Assembly: GCF_046630445.1 (NCBI RefSeq)
Contig: NC_092333.1
Coordinates: forward strand, 180,108,501-180,172,500
From: Rutidosis leptorrhynchoides
Taxonomy: Eukaryota; Streptophyta; Magnoliopsida; Asterales; Asteraceae
DNA length: 64,000 nt
Direction: 5' to 3'
The notes beneath the pieces were generated by a model. That model did not search any database. It was not told the origin of the DNA and saw only the letters and a program-made list of their open reading frames with translations. Position numbers and translations under genes: made by a program. The first letter of the stretch is position 1, and the number at the start of each line of letters is the position of its first letter. This document shows positions 21,623-36,098 of the stretch, piece by piece.

Positions 21623-24343
21623 ATGCACCGAGCAAAACGTTCACCACCTTTTGTACGTTCACCACCTGTAACTCGATCAAGACATCTAGCAAATATTGTC
21701 GCCGTTGATTTTTCTTTAGAATCGTCATCTAGTCGACCAATTACTCCAATTCAAATTTCCGATAATCCATTTTTTGAACCCGACCTCACAATTGAGAACC
21801 CGGAGAATATTCAGGGACGATTCATAGATCCTGAACCACTAATCTTTCCTCCGGAACCACCAATCATTCAAACAGAGATTGTTGAGGAACCAACCATTAA
21901 ATCAGAATCCTCTAATGATTCAGATTCAACAAATTCAATTATAAAAAATCTGGAACCTCTAAGTATGGAAGACCAAATGCGAGCTAAACGCACTGGCCAA
22001 GGTTACGCAATTACTCAACCTGACATAAATGCGCCAGATTATGAAATCAAAGGACAAATTCTACACATGGTAACTAATCAATGCCAATTTAGTGGTGTGC
22101 CGAAGGAAGATCTAAATGAACATCTTCGTACCTTTAATAGGATCTGCACTCTATTTAAAATCAGAGAAGTGGAGGATGAACAGATATATCTCATGTTATT
22201 TCCCTGGACTTTAAAGGGAGAAGCCAAAGATTGGTTGGAATCGTTACCTGAAGGGGCGATTGATACATGGGACGTTTTAGTTGAAAAATTTCTTAAACAA
22301 TTCTTTCCGGCATCTAAAGCCGTAAGACTTCAAGGAGAAATTGTTACTTTCGTACAGAAACCAAATGAAACTTTATATGAGGCTTGGACAAGATTTGGAA
22401 AATTACTAAGAGGATGTCCGCAACATGGTTTAGACACTTGTCAAATAGTACAAATATTCTACCAAGGATGCGACATCACTACAAGAAAAGACATAGATAT
22501 AGCAGCTGGTGGTTCCATTATGAAGAAAACAGCAACTGATGCTTATAAAATTATTGATAACACTGCTTCCCACTCACATGAGTGGCACTAAGAAAAAGAT
22601 ATCGTTAGATCATCTAAAGCAGCTAGAGCCGATTCTAGCCATGACTTAGATTCCATTTCCGCAAAGATAGATGTTGTCGAGAGACGAATGGAAAAGATGA
22701 CTAAGGATATTCACTCAATACGAATTAGTTGTGAGCAGTGTGGAGGACCACATTTGACAAAAGATTGTCTCAGTATTGAATTAACAATGGAACAAAGAGA
22801 GAATGTTTCATACATAAACCAAAGGCCTGGAAATAATTATCAGAATAATTATCAACCGCCAAGACCGATCTACAATCAAAACCAGAATTATAACCGAAAT
22901 GTTCCATACAACAACCAACAAGGTCCTAGCAATCAACAAGTATCTAACAATACTTACAATCAGCAAAGACCTGTTTTTCAAAACAAACACCACAAACCGA
23001 TGATAAAAAGCCAAATTTAGAAGACATGATGTCGAAGCTAGTTGATTCTCAAACTAAAATTTTCACATCTCAGAAACAAATGAATGAACAAAATGCTCAA
23101 GCATTTAGAAATCAACAAGCTTCTATTCAAAATCTGGAACAAGAAGTAAGCAACCTAGCAAGGTTAATAGGTGAAAGAAAACCGGGAAGTCTACCTAGTG
23201 ATACAAATGCTAACCCCCAAAATGAAACAGCTAAAGCCATTACCACAAGAAGTGGTATTATACTTAAACCACCTGAAATACCTGTAATTTCTGATGAAGC
23301 TATTCCTAATCCACAAGAACCACAATCTGAACAAGATAAGGAAACAGAACTGGTAGTTGAAAAGGTTAATGAAGATAACACAGTTAAGGCAAAATCTTAT
23401 GTTAAACCATACCAACCACCACTTCCTTACCCGAGTAAAATGAGAAAAGAGAGACTTGAAGTCGAGCAATCTAAATTCTTGGATATGTTTAAACAGATAA
23501 ATGTAAATCTTCCTTTCATTGATGTGATATCAGGAATGCCTAGATATGCTAAATTTCTAAAAGATCTGATCACAAATAGAAAGAAAATGGAAGAACTCTC
23601 GGCTGTTACTATGAATGCAAATTGTTCTGCAGTGCTGTTGAATAATATACCAGAAAAATTATCAGATCCAGGAAGTTTCACAATTCCATGTTTTCTGGGT
23701 AGTCTTAGTTCAATAGAAGCATTGACAGACTTAGGTGCTAAACTAGACCTTGGAGAATTGAAACCAACACGAATAAGCATACAACTAGCCAATCGATCAG
23801 TAAAATATCCTAGAGGGATAATGGAGAACATGCTAGTTAAAGTTGGTACTTTAGTATTTCCAGTAGATTTTGTTATTCTGGACATGGAAGAAGATTCTCG
23901 AGTACCTCTCATATTAGGAAGACCATTCTTAAAAACGGCTAAAGCAATAATAAACGTGTTTGGTAAGAAACTGACCCTAAGTATAGAGGATGAGAGTGTT
24001 ACCTTTTCAGTCGATAGAGCCATGCAACAACCGCAATCTGCAGATGATACATGTTATTATATTCAAACTATAGAATCACATGCAGAATTGTTAGAAGAAT
24101 TTCCAGAATTACAAGAAACAGGAGAATGTTCTTTAGGGGAAGGAACTGAACCAATTGATGAAACTGAGATGTTAGCTACACTTATGGCTAATGGATATGA
24201 ACCAACAACAGAAGAAATTCAAATGCTAAAAGAAGAAGACAGATATCGATATAAATCATCGATAGAAGAACCACCGAAATTAGAGTTAAAGCCACTTCCA
24301 AACCATTTGGAATACGCTTATTTACATGGTGAGTCTGAATTAC
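21623..24343 (+). pseudogene. Athila-like gag and protease, first E copy, truncated
   Basis: Begins at the ATG shared with the second copy (27884). The gag domain runs roughly 22050-22560, then a short knuckle CEQCGGPHLTKDC (CX2CX3HX4C) near 22735, an Asn/Gln-rich stretch, and an aspartic protease near 23700-23970 ending LILGRPF. Lesions seen: CAA to TAA at 22589, a one-base loss near 22986, and a 33-bp deletion just after the DLGA active-site motif (near 23738). It stops at 24343, where the second Athila LTR begins, before any RT. The frame is open elsewhere, so decay is moderate. Confidence 0.88.
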
Positions 24344-24811
24344 TGATAATGCTAAAAACGAACATATATTTCATAGCATTATTCCTCAAGAAAGACAAGC
24401 TTTTAGTTGCAATTGTCCTATTTACAAGTGATATTCGGTTAAATAATAAAAGGTGAAGACAAAAGATAGATTCGACGAATTGAAGACGTAAACGACTAAA
24501 AAGCTCAAAAGTACAAAATACAATCAAAGAGGTTCTAATTATTGATAAGAAACGTCTCAGAATTACAAGAGTACAAGATTCAAAACGCAAAGTACAAGAT
24601 ATTAAATTGTACGCAAGGACGTTCGAAAATCCGGAACCGGGACATGAGTTAACTCTCAACGCTCGACGCAACGGACCGAAAGTTACAAATTAATTATGTA
24701 TATAAATATAATATAATATATAATTAATTATATAAATTATATATTTATATTATATTTATATTATTAAAATCCGTCGGCAAAGCTAAGATCCAAATTGGAG
24801 TGAGCTAGAAA

Positions 24812-24893
24812 TTCAAACTCCGCGACTCGCGGAGTTTGAAGGGTAAATTCACCGCGACTCGCGGAGCACTCAAAACCAAATCTGCCTATAAAA
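24812..24893 (+). promoter_or_regulatory. Paired palindromes and TATA box of E2 LTR
   Basis: 24812-24840 is a perfect inverted repeat with 14-base arms around a single C (left arm TTCAAACTCCGCGA). A shorter CCGCGA-C-TCGCGG is at 24852-24864. CTATAAAA begins at 24886. The layout equals that of E1 although the palindrome sequence is unrelated. Confidence 0.55.
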
Positions 24894-24948
24894 GGAAACG
24901 CATTTTGATCGTTTTAAATATCCATATATCAATCTCTCTATCATCAAC

Positions 24949-25057
<109 letters not shown>

Positions 25058-26446
25058 ATATATTTATATTATAATTTTAATTTTAATTTTAAATTCTAAT
25101 AATAAGGGTATGTTAGCGAATGTTGTAAGGGTGTAAGTCGAAATTCTGTCCGTGTAACGCTACGCTATTTTTAATCATTGTAAGTTATGTTCAACCTTTT
25201 TACATTAATGTCTCGTAGCTAAGTTATTATTATGATTATTTAAGCCGAAGTAATCATGATGTTGGGCTAAATACTAAAATTGGGTAATTGGGCTTTGTAC
25301 TATAATTGGGGTTTGGACAAAAGAACGACACTTGTGGAAATTAGACTATGGGCTATTAATGGGCTTTATATTTGTTTAACTAAATGATAGTTTGTTAATT
25401 TTAATAAAAAGATTTACAATTGGACGTCCCTATAAATAACCATATACACTCGATCGAACACGATGGGCGGGGTATTTATATGTACGAATAATCGTTCATT
25501 TAACCTGACATGGGAATAGATTAATAATCTATGGAATTATTAAAACAGGGGTGAAATTATGTACAAGGACACTTGGCATAATTAATAACAAAGTATTAAA
25601 ACCTTGGGTTACACGCAGTCGATAACCAGGTGTAATTATTAAACAAAGTATTAAAACCTTGTTACAGTTTAAGTCCCCAATTAGTTGGAATATTTGACTT
25701 CGGGTATAAGGATAATTTGACGAGGACACTCGCACTTTATATTTATGACTGATGGACTGTTATGGACAAAAACCAGACGGACATATTAAATAATCCAGGA
25801 CAAAGGACAATTAACCCATGGACATAAAACTAAAATCAACACGTCAAACATCATGATTACGGAAGTTTAAATAAGCATAATTCTTTTATTTCATATTTAA
25901 TTTCCTTTATTTTATATTTAATTGCACTTTTAATTATTGCACTTTTATTTATTGTTATTGTATTTAATTGCACTTTTAATTATCGTACTTTTTAATTATT
26001 GCAATTTTATTTTATCGCACTTTTATTTATCGCAATTTCATTATCGTTATTTACTTTACGCTTTAAATTAAGTCTTTTATTTATTTAATATTTTACATTA
26101 GGTTTTAACTGCGACTAAAGTTTTAAATCGACAAACCGGTCATTAAACGGTAAAAAACCCCCATTTTTAATAATAATATTACTTATATATATTTATATTT
26201 TTATAAATTAAAACTAATATAGCGTTAAGCTTTGTTAAAAGATTTTCCCTGTGAAACGAACCGGACTTACTAAAAACTACACTACTGTACGATTAGGTAC
26301 AATGCCTATAAGTGTTATAGCAAGATTTAAGTATATCCATTCTATAAATAAATAAATATCTTGTGTAAAATTGTATCGTATTTAATAGTTTTTCCTAGTA
26401 AAATATAAGCTATTTCATATACACCTCGCATAACATCAAGTATTTT

Positions 26447-26464
26447 TGGCGCCGCTGCCGGGGA
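26447..26464 (+). other. Primer binding site of E2
   Basis: TGGCGCCGCTGCCGGGGA, identical to the one at 12933. Confidence 0.88.
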
Positions 26465-27883
26465 CCAATCTAGTTTAAAAGCCGGAAGCGCAACGCTATA
26501 TAAAAAAAAGATTTTTATTTTTAGTTTACTTTTATAAAAAATACGCTTTTGTAAAAATACGTTTTAAAAATTCAAAAATACAAAAAGAAAAACAAAAAAT
26601 TATATATTTTTAAGAGTTTGTTAAAAGTTTTATAAAGTTTCTTTATTTTTATTTTAGTGTTAAAAAAATATAAGTTTTATTTAAATATTTCGTATTTATT
26701 TAAAACAAAAAAAAAAAGAAAACCTGTCGAACGAAACCAGCCTGTCATTTGAATTTGCATTCTCCGCGACTCACGGAGTTTGTTGCCAGCTAGGCACCGC
26801 ACTCGCGGAGTTTAACCTGATGCACCTGACATAACCCTAATCGCATTAATTACGGAGTATTATTAATTATTATTATTAATAAACCCTAAATTAGTTTAAT
26901 TATTATTATTATTTAGATAAAAATTTTTAAATTAATTAATAATATTAAATTATAATTAGTGTTATTTGTATATAAAAAATTAATACTTTTATAAAATAAA
27001 TAATATAAAAATAATATTTTTATAAAAATTGTACTCTTTATCAATTTTAAGCCTATTTTTATTTTTGTAACTTTTTAATCATTTATTCATAATATTTATA
27101 TTTTTCGCTCGTATCTAATTTTAAGTTCTAGTATTTGCCGTAGCTTATTTTTATTTCTAGATTTTTAGGCTTTGCCGTAAAATCCCTTAAGTACTTTCTC
27201 TTTAGACTAAGATCTAGGTGCTTTAGAATTTTGCGACGCCTTTTAAAGTTTTAGTACCTTTTTAAGTTATTGCCATTTGGGATATAGTTTTCTTTTAAGC
27301 TTTAATATTTTTAGACGCAACTTTTAATTTTTTAGTTTTTAGTTCCTTTTTAAGTTTTAACGCGCTACTTTCTTATTTTTATTTTTCGACGCCTTTTACC
27401 TATGTATCAATTATCACTCCAATTAGTAATCTCAATTTGCAATTTTAATTTTAAGTTAGTGATAATAATAAGGTTGAGTTAGTTGAGTGTTTTAAAGTTT
27501 TATAAGTCGTTCTTTTTCTTTCTTATTTCTCCAAATTTAATACCGACGCGCTCTTTTTCTTTCTTATTTCTCGCCATTCTAGTTTTTAGGACTTAGAATT
27601 TTCTCTATTTCTTATCTAAAACTTCTTAAAATTACGAAAATTTATTTTAAGTGGTTAAATTGATAGACATCAAAATTTTCTGGTTCGTAGTAATAGTTGG
27701 ATTTGTACGTGGACCGAGTTATTGGAGCCAAATAGTACTCAATTATATTGAGACCAAACGAATCCTGCCCCTCTGCTGCATCTTTTGGCTATTCGAAACG
27801 TGGGCAAAATCAGAAAAGTCTATTAATTGGATAACTTATATAATTTTTCTTTCCTTTTAAAAAACTAATAGGATATTCAGTGA
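26465..27883 (+). other. Leader of E2
   Basis: AT-rich untranslated leader. It holds two CTCCGCGA/TCGCGGAG-type palindromes (about 26762-26778 and 26797-26813) of the E2 LTR type, T-rich DNA with ACGCGC/TCGACGC motifs, and the conserved block at 27651-27860. Confidence 0.7.
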
Positions 27884-30800
27884 ATGCACCGAGCAAGACG
27901 TTCACCACCTTTTGTACGTTCACCACCTGTAACTCGATCAAGACATCTAGCAAATATTGTCGCCGTTGATTTTTCTTTAGAATCATCATCCAGTTGACCA
28001 AGTACTCCAATTCAAATTTCCGATAATCCATTTTTGAACCCAACCTCACAATTGAGAATCCGGAGAATATTCAGGGACAATTCATAGATCCTGAACCATT
28101 AATTTTTCCTCCGGAACCACCAATCATTCAAACAGAGATTGTTGAGGAACGAACCATTAAATCAGAATCCTCTAGTGATTCAGATTCAACAAATTCAATT
28201 ATGAAAAATCTGGAACCTCTAAGTATGAAAGACCGAATGAAAGCTAAACGTACTGGCCAAGGTCACGCAATTACTCATCCTGACATTAATGCGCCAGATT
28301 ATGAAATCAAAGGACAAATTCTACACATGGTAACAAATCAATGCCAATTTAGTGGTGCGCCGAAGGAAGATCCAAATGAACATCTTCGTACCTTTAATAG
28401 GATCTGTACACTATTTAAAATAAGAGAAGTTGAGGATGAACAGATATATCTCATGTTATTTCCCTGAACTTTAAAGGGAGAAGCCAAAGATTGGTTGGAA
28501 TCGTTACAAGAAGGGGCGATTGATACATGGGACGTTTTAGTTGATAAATATCTTAAACAATTCTTTCCAGCATCTAAAGCCGTAAGACTTCAAGGAGAAA
28601 TTGTTACGTTCACACAGAAACCAAATGAAACTCTATATGAGGCATGGACCAGATTTGGAAACTTATTGAGAGGATGTCCGCAACATGGTTTAGACACTTG
28701 TCAAATAGTACAAATATTCTACCAAGGATGCGACATCACTACAAGAAAAGACATAGATATAGCAGCTGGTGGTTCTATTATGAAGAAAACAGAAACTGAT
28801 GCTTACAAAATTATTGATAACACTGCTTCCCACTCACATGAGTGGCACCAAGAAAAAGATATCGTTAGATCATCTAAAGCAGCTAGAGCCGATTCTAGCC
28901 ATGACTTAGATTCCATTTTCGCAAAGATAGATGCTGTCGAGAGACGAATGGAAAAGATGACTAAAGATATTCACTCAATACGAATTAGTTGTGAGCAGTG
29001 TGGAGGACCACATTTGACAAAAGATTGTCTTAGTATTGAATTAACAATGGAACAAAGAGAGAATATTTCATACATAAACCAAAGGCCTGGAAATAATTAT
29101 CAGAATAATTATCAACCGCCAAGACCAATTTACAATCAAAACCAGAATTATAACCGAAATGTTCCATACAACAACCAACAAGGTCCTAGTAATCAACAAG
29201 TATCCAACAATACTTACAACCAGCAAAGGCCTAATTTTCAAAACAAACCACCACAAACCGATGATAAAAAGCCGAATTTAAAAGATATGATGACGAAGTT
29301 AGTTGAAACTCAAACGCAGTTTTTCACATCTCAGAAACAAACCAATGAACAAAATGCTCAAGCATTTAGAAATCAACAAGATTCTATTCAAAATTTGGAA
29401 CAAGAAGTAAGTAACCTAGCAAGTTTAATAGGTGAAAGAAAACCGGAAAGTCTACCTAGTGATACAAATGCTAACCTCCGGAATAAAACAGCTAAAACCA
29501 TTACCACAAGAAGTGGTACAACACTTAAACCACCTGAAATACCTGTAATTTCTGATGAAGCTATTCCTACTCCACAAGAACCACAACCTGAACAAGATAA
29601 GAAAAAAGAACTGGTAGTTGAAAAGGTTAATGAAGATAACACGGTTAAGACTAAACCTTATGTTAAACCATACCAACCACCACTTCCTTACCCGAGTAAG
29701 ATGAAAAAAGAGAAACTAGAAGCCGACCAATCCAAATTTTTGGATATATTTAAACAAATAAATGTCAATCTTCCTTTCATTGATGTAATTTCGGGAATGC
29801 CTAGATATGCTAAATTTCTGAAAGATCTAATCTCAAATAGAAAGAAAATGGAAGAACTCTCTGCCGTTACTATGAATGCTAATTGTTCAGCAGTGCTGTT
29901 GAATAAGATACCAGAAAAATTATCTGATCCAGGAAGTTTCACAATTCCATGTTTTCTGGGTAGTCTTAGTTCAATAGAAGCATTGGCAGACTTAGGTGCT
30001 AGTATAAATTTAATGCCGTATTCACTATACGCTAAACTAGACCTTGGAGAATTGAAACCAACAAGAATAAGTATACAACTAGCCGATAGATCAATAAAAT
30101 ATCCTAGAGGGATAATGAAGAACATGCTAGTTAAAGTAGGTACTTTAGTATTTCCAGTAGATTTTGTTGTTCTGGACATGGAAGAAGATTCTCAAGTTCC
30201 TCTCATATTAGGAAGACCATTCTTAAACACGGCTAAAGCAATGATAGACGTGTTTGGTAAGAAACTGACCCTAAGTATAGAGGATGAGAGTGTTACCTTT
30301 TCAGTTGATAGAGCAATGTAACAACCGCAATCTGCAGATGATACATGTTATTATATTCAAACTATAGATTCACATGCAGAATTGTTAGAAGAATTTCCAG
30401 AATTACAAGGAACAGGAGAATGTTCTTTAGGAGAAGGGACTGAACCAATTGATGAAACTGAAATGTTAGCTACACTAATAGCTAATGGATATGAACCAAC
30501 AACAGAAGAAATTCAAATGCTAAAAGAAGAAGACAGATATCGATATAAACCATCGATAGAAGAACCTCCGACATTAGAGTTAAAGCCACTTCCAAATCAT
30601 TTGGAATACGCTTATTTACATGGTGAATCTGAATTACCTGTAATAATATCGTCTTCTCTTACTGAAAATGAGAAATCACAACTCATTTCTGTGTTAAAAG
30701 CTCATAAACCAGCTATTGCATGGAAGATTCATGATATTAAAGGAATAAGTCCTTCATATTGCACACATAAAATCCTTATGGAAGAAGGTCATAAAACGTA

Positions 30801-33483
30801 TGTGCAACGCCAACGAAGACTAAATCCTAATATGCAAGATGTTGTTAAGAAAGAAATTATTAAACTGCTTGATGCAGGTTTAATTTATCCAATTTCTGAT
30901 AGTCCATGGGTAAGCCCAGTTCAATGCGTACCTAAGAAAGGTGGCATGACTGTCATTACAAATGAGAAAAATGAGCTTATTCCTACTAGGACTGTAACAG
31001 GATGGCATGTTTGTATTGATTATAGAAAATTAAATGACGCCACCAGAAAAGATCACTTTCCCTTAACTTTCATTGATCAAATGTTGGAAAGATTAGCCGG
31101 AAATAGTTACTATTGTTTTCTTGATGGATTTTCCGGATATTTTCAAATTCCAATAGCACCCGAGGACCAAGAGAAAACCACATTCACGTGCCCTTATGGT
31201 ACTTTTGCTTACAAACGCATGCCATTTGGACTTTGCAACACCCCTGCAACCTTTCAAAGGTGCAAGATGGCGATTTTTCACGACATGATAGAAGAATGCA
31301 TGGAAGTTTTCATGGATGACTTTTCAGTTTTCGATGATACATTTGAAACATGTCTAGATAATCTTGAACGAATGCTTATTAGATGCGAACAATCAAATCT
31401 AGTTCTTAATTGGGAGAAATGCCATTTCATGGTTAAAGAAGGCATCGTTCTGGGTCATAAAATTTCAAAGGAAGGAATTGAAGTGGATAGAGCTAAAGTA
31501 GATGTAATTGCTAAACTTCCACATCCCACCAATGTTAGAGGAGTTAGGAGTTTTCTAGGGCATGCCGGTTTTTACCGACGTTTCATAAAAGATTTCTCTA
31601 AAATTGCCACTCCTATGAATAAACTCCTAGAAAAGGATGCTCCATTCATCTTTTCAGATGAATGCATAAAATCTTTTAATATTCTTAAAGAGAAACTCAC
31701 TAATGCACCGATCATGATAACACCAAATTGGAATCTACCGTTTGAACTAATGTGCGATGCAAGTGATTTTGCAATGGGAGCCGTTTTAGGACAAAGGATT
31801 GAAAAATGATTTCAACCTATATATTATGCTAGTAAGACGTTACAAGGAGCACAAACAAATTACACAACTACTGAAAAAGAACTCCTTGCTATTGTCTTTG
31901 CTTTTGACAAATTTCGTTCATATCTCGTTCTAGCTAAAACGGTGGTCTATACCGACCATTCTGCTCTTAGATACCTATTTTCGAAACAAGATGCTAAACC
32001 AAGATTAATCCGTTGGATCTTACTCTTACAAGAGTTTGATATTGAAATCCGAGATAAAAGAGGAGCAGAAAATCTCGCATCCGATCATCTTTCTCGTCTT
32101 GAAAATCCTGAATTAGAAGTTCTAAATGAATCGACCATACAAGACAACTTTCCTGATGAATATCTATTGAAGATAGATCATAATGAAATTCCATGGTTTG
32201 CAGACTATGCAAACTACTTAGTATGTGGATTCCTTGAAAAGGGATTATCGTACCAAAAACGAAAGAAATTCTTTAGTGATATAAAACACTATTTCTGGGA
32301 AGATCCACATTTGTTTAAAAGTTGTCCCGATGGAATAATACGCCGATGTGTATTCGAAGATGAAGCTAGTAAAATCTTAAACCATTGTCACACAGGATCA
32401 ACAGGAGGGCATTATGGGCCTCAACTCATAGCAAGAAAAGTTTACGATGCTGGATTCTATTGGCCTACAATTTACAACGACGCACACCTTCTTTGCAAAT
32501 CCTGTAATGCTTGTCAAAGGGCCGGAAAAATAAGTCAACGTGATGAAATGCCACAAAATGTCATTCAAGTATGCGAAGTATTTGACATTTGGGGTATTGA
32601 CTTTATGGGTCCATTTCCAAAATCTCATAATAATTTATACATTCTCGTAGCCATTGATTATGTATCTAAATGGGCAGAAGCACAAGCTCTCCCAACTAAC
32701 GATGCACGAGTTGTAGTCAACTTTTTAAAACGTCTTTTTGCAAGGTTTGGAACACCGAAAGCTTTAATAAGTGATCGGGGAACTCATTTTTGTAATAATC
32801 AACTTGAGAAAGTTCTTAAAAGATATGGAGTAACTCATAAAATCTCCACTGCTTATCATCCACAAACAAGTGGACAAGTTAAAAATAGCAACCGAGCTTT
32901 AAAACGTATTCTAGAGAAAACCGTAGGATCAAATCCGAAGGAATGGTCCATTAAATTGGAGGATGCACTCTGGGCTTTTAGAACAGCCTACAAAACTCCA
33001 ATTGGAACCACACCTTTCAAACTCGTTTATGGAAAAGCATGCCATCTTCCAGTAGAAATTGAACACAAAGCATTTTGGGCTTTGAAGACATGTAATCTTG
33101 ATTTACATGAAGCCGGACGTCTACGATTAAGTCAACTAAACGAATTAGAAGAATTAAGACATGAAGCATATGAAAATTCATTAATCTATAAGGAAAGAAC
33201 AAAGAAATGGCATGATAAAAGAATCAGAAGTTCAAAAGAATTTAAAGAAGGGGATAGAGTTCTTCTTTTTAATTCACGATTCAAGCTATTTCCTGGAAAA
33301 TTGAAATCAAGATGGTCTGGACCATTCATAGTCAAAAGAGTTTTCCCATACGGAACAGTAGAATTAATAAATTCAAGTGGGATTAAATTTAAAGTTAATG
33401 GTCACAGAGTTAAACATTACATAGATAGTCCAATGGAAGTTGACAACGAAGTTAATCACAATTTCGATACCACAGCTAACTAA
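27884..33483 (+). pseudogene. Athila-like gag-pol polyprotein, nearly full length, inactivated
   Basis: Order: gag (about 28260-28860), CCHC-like knuckle CEQCGGPHLTKDC (about 28990), aspartic protease with ALADLGASINLMP (about 29980-30240), reverse transcriptase with CIDYRKLND and the catalytic box FMDDF (31020-31370), RNase H (31740-32100, [11 protein letters not shown]), integrase zinc region [11 protein letters not shown]...CKSCNACQ (32380-32520), and integrase core WGIDFMGPF and SDRGTHF (32590-32790). From about 28040 to the end it is one frame broken only by stops at 28465, 30319 and 31807. An early stop and a one-base loss affect 27990-28040. At 32881 the catalytic Glu codon of integrase reads AAA (GQVKNSNR). 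The protein could not work even if the stops were read through. Confidence 0.9.
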
Positions 33484-33495
33484 GTGTGGGGAGAA
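33484..33495 (+). other. First of several AAGTGTGGG polypurine-type motifs
   Basis: AAGTGTGGGGAG begins at the pol stop codon. Like motifs recur near 35162, 35511, 35708, 36073 and 37354. Only the last abuts an LTR. Confidence 0.6.
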
Positions 33496-33653
33496 TCAAG
33501 TCTTTAAAGGATAATATGTATTTCTGTTAGAGTTAGATTTTCTGTTTTCGTGTAGTTCTCGAAAATGGAACCCGAATGGTCTTTCCCTAGCAGACCCTAA
33601 AGAACTAGTCTTCTCCCCCCATTCTGAATTTTTATTTTTTAGGTTTTTACGAA

Positions 33654-34000
33654 ATGAAGAATTCCTGTGAACTAAACCATGGTCTAATGCTACACGCTTT
33701 GATTACTAAACGTAATAATGACACACTTCCGAGTGAACTGGTATCAGTAATCAGAGAAAAATTTGACGGAGTAAGAAAAGAATCCAGATGCGAAGATAAT
33801 AAGTTACAATTTGGTAAAGGAAAATCAAAATCACAGCGAAAAGAAGAGCACGACACCTTGAAAAATGTCACAAATGCGGAAAATGGTCACACGAAGGTAA
33901 ATGTTCAAATAATCAAACCTATTCAAACACCGAATTTGTTACTTTATGCAGAGATGGACCATTCATATGTTTAGAAGAAAAAACATTAAATGCTCGAGGT
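33654..34000 (+). pseudogene. Small post-pol ORF with a Cys/His knuckle, frameshifted
   Basis: A 106-codon frame starts at 33654 and is Lys/Arg-rich (KGKSKSQRKEEHD). Around 33860 a shift into another frame gives KCHKCGKWSHEGKC, a CX2CX4HX3C zinc-knuckle-like motif, followed by a Cys-rich stretch ending at a stop near 34000. I infer one ancestral nucleic-acid-binding protein split by a frameshift. Its place between integrase and the 3' LTR is where Athila-like elements may carry an extra ORF. It does not look like an envelope protein. The product is unknown to me. Confidence 0.5.
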
Positions 34001-34985
34001 TAAACCTATGTAGCCATGGAAAATCAATTAGTTCGACTATCTTATGAGTGGGCTAGAGCATATCACTAAGAAATCTATTTCACAGGTAAGTTTGTACAGT
34101 TTTTATTTTTATTTTTATTTTTAACCTTTTGATAATAAACGCTAATTTATTCGCTATAAAGTATTAAATTGGTATTCGATGAAATTAGGTCTTGCGACCG
34201 AAATTATTGATATCATACAAAAATTTATTACATCACTGCGAAATTTAACGTTTATTCTTAAGGTATAAATATCTTTAATCAATCAACTCAAAATATTTCA
34301 AAAATTCGTCATGAGTTAAATTAGGTTATGGAACCGAAATTACTTTACCGAAAATAGGGGCGTATATTTTTGATAATATTTGATTGATTAAAGTGGGATA
34401 AAAGCCAAAAAGATTTTTAATTTTATTTTTACCATATTTTTAAAATTAATATATAAATCTTAAATTGATATTGTAAACTTTTTAAATCAATATATTTAAA
34501 ATTGTAAATAGTTGAAAAATTAATATTTTTAATATAAGTTTGTATGTATAAAAACAAAATTAAATTTAAGTTTGGTGTGAATTTTTAATATTAATTTTGA
34601 ATTTTATGCATTTTAAATTAAGTTGTGTGAATTTAAAAACAAAAATTTACTTTATTTTACTAAGTTAAAAATATGATTTTTAAAAATTCGTCGTAAGTTG
34701 AAGACTAGGTCGTTGAACCGAAATTGCTTTACCCGAGGGAGGGACGAGAACTTTTATTATCATTATTTTTAATCTTATTGAATTAAAGTATGCCAAAAAC
34801 ATTAAAAACCCAAAAATCTTTACTTTTAAAACCGCGCTTTAAATTGACAAATTTTAAAATTTTGTCGAGGTACGGACTAGGACATTGTTCCGAAACACCC
34901 TCATCCTAAAAAGAAACAAAATTTTAAATTTAATTAATTATATGTTCTAAAAGTGTAAGGTTTTATATAAAAAAAAATGAAAAAC
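34001..34985 (+). other. Non-coding post-pol region of element E
   Basis: AT-rich, with no coding sequence I recognise. It contains repeated GAAATT...ACCGAAATTA-type stretches (for example near 34190, 34330 and 34715), suggesting old internal duplications. Confidence 0.55.
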
Positions 34986-36098
34986 AAATGTGATGTAACA
35001 ACAAGACGGAATGAACAAATGATGTGCACCATTTATCATTCAACAAACAAACGCCAATATGTTTGGAAACTTTGGTAAAATTTAATCATTTTTCTGCGCT
35101 AATCACCCTCAATAATTTAAATAGTTACTGATTTCTTGCAAATGAGGGCATTGCAAGATCTTAAGTGTGGGAAGGGGTTAAAATCTTTCGGATTTTAAAA
35201 AAAAATTTAATTAAACACTTGGTTACCATTAAAAATACTAGTAACGCAGTAGTTGTATTAGAATCTAGTGCTCTCTGATAACAAAGAACAGCCCTAGTCT
35301 TATATACTGACTACCCAATTCTAGTAAAAATTTTCAAAATTTTCAATTAAATGAACTCAAAATCATGTTTATTCATATTTATGAACGATAAAACTAGGTG
35401 TTAACACCGAAATTATTGTTACCTCGGAAAGGACATAAATTGAGAAACAACCCAAAATGTTAGAATTCATTTAAAATGGAATAGAGGACAATAAAAAAGA
35501 AAATAAAAGCCAAGTGTGGGAAAAATTTACCAAGTTAAATGTGATGAAACAACAAACGGAATGAACAAATGATGTGCACCACTTATCATTCAACAAACAA
35601 ACGCCAATATGTTTGGAAACTTTGGTAAAATTTAATCATTTTTCTACGCTAAACACCCTCAATAATTTAAATTGTTACTGATTTCTTGCAAATGAGGGCA
35701 TTGCAAGATCTTAAGTGTGGGAAAGGGTTAAATTCTTTCGGATCTTAAATTTTTTTTTTGATTTAAACACTTGGTTACCATTAGAAATACTAGTAACGTA
35801 GTAGTTGTATTAGAATCTAGTGCTCTCTGATAATAAAGAACAGCCCTAGTCTTATATACTGACTACCCAATTCTAGTAAAATTTTTCAAAATTTTCAATT
35901 AAATGAACTCAAAATCATGTTTATACATATTTATGAACGATAAAACTAGGTGTTAACACCGAAATTATTGTTACCTCGGAAAGGACATAAATTGAGAAAC
36001 AAACCAAAATGTTAGAATTCATTTAAAATGGAATAGAGGACAATAAAAAGGCAAATAAAAGAAAATAAAAGCCAAGTGTGGGAAAATTTACCAAGTTA
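34986..36098 (+). repeat. Tandem duplication, two ~551-bp units
   Basis: Unit 1 34986-35536 and unit 2 35537-36098 both run from AAATGTGATG to GCCAAGTGTGGGAAAA...CCAAGTTA. Each holds the ending VVVLESSAL plus stop that links this region to the fragment at 865-1092, and two AAGTGTGGG motifs. Differences are scattered, so the duplication is not brand new. Confidence 0.92.

Noticed and set aside
21393..21671. Possible short upstream ORF in the E leader, also at 27651-27860
   Set aside because: The two copies share DNA, but most of the differences change the amino acid and the second copy ends early, so it is not conserved as protein.
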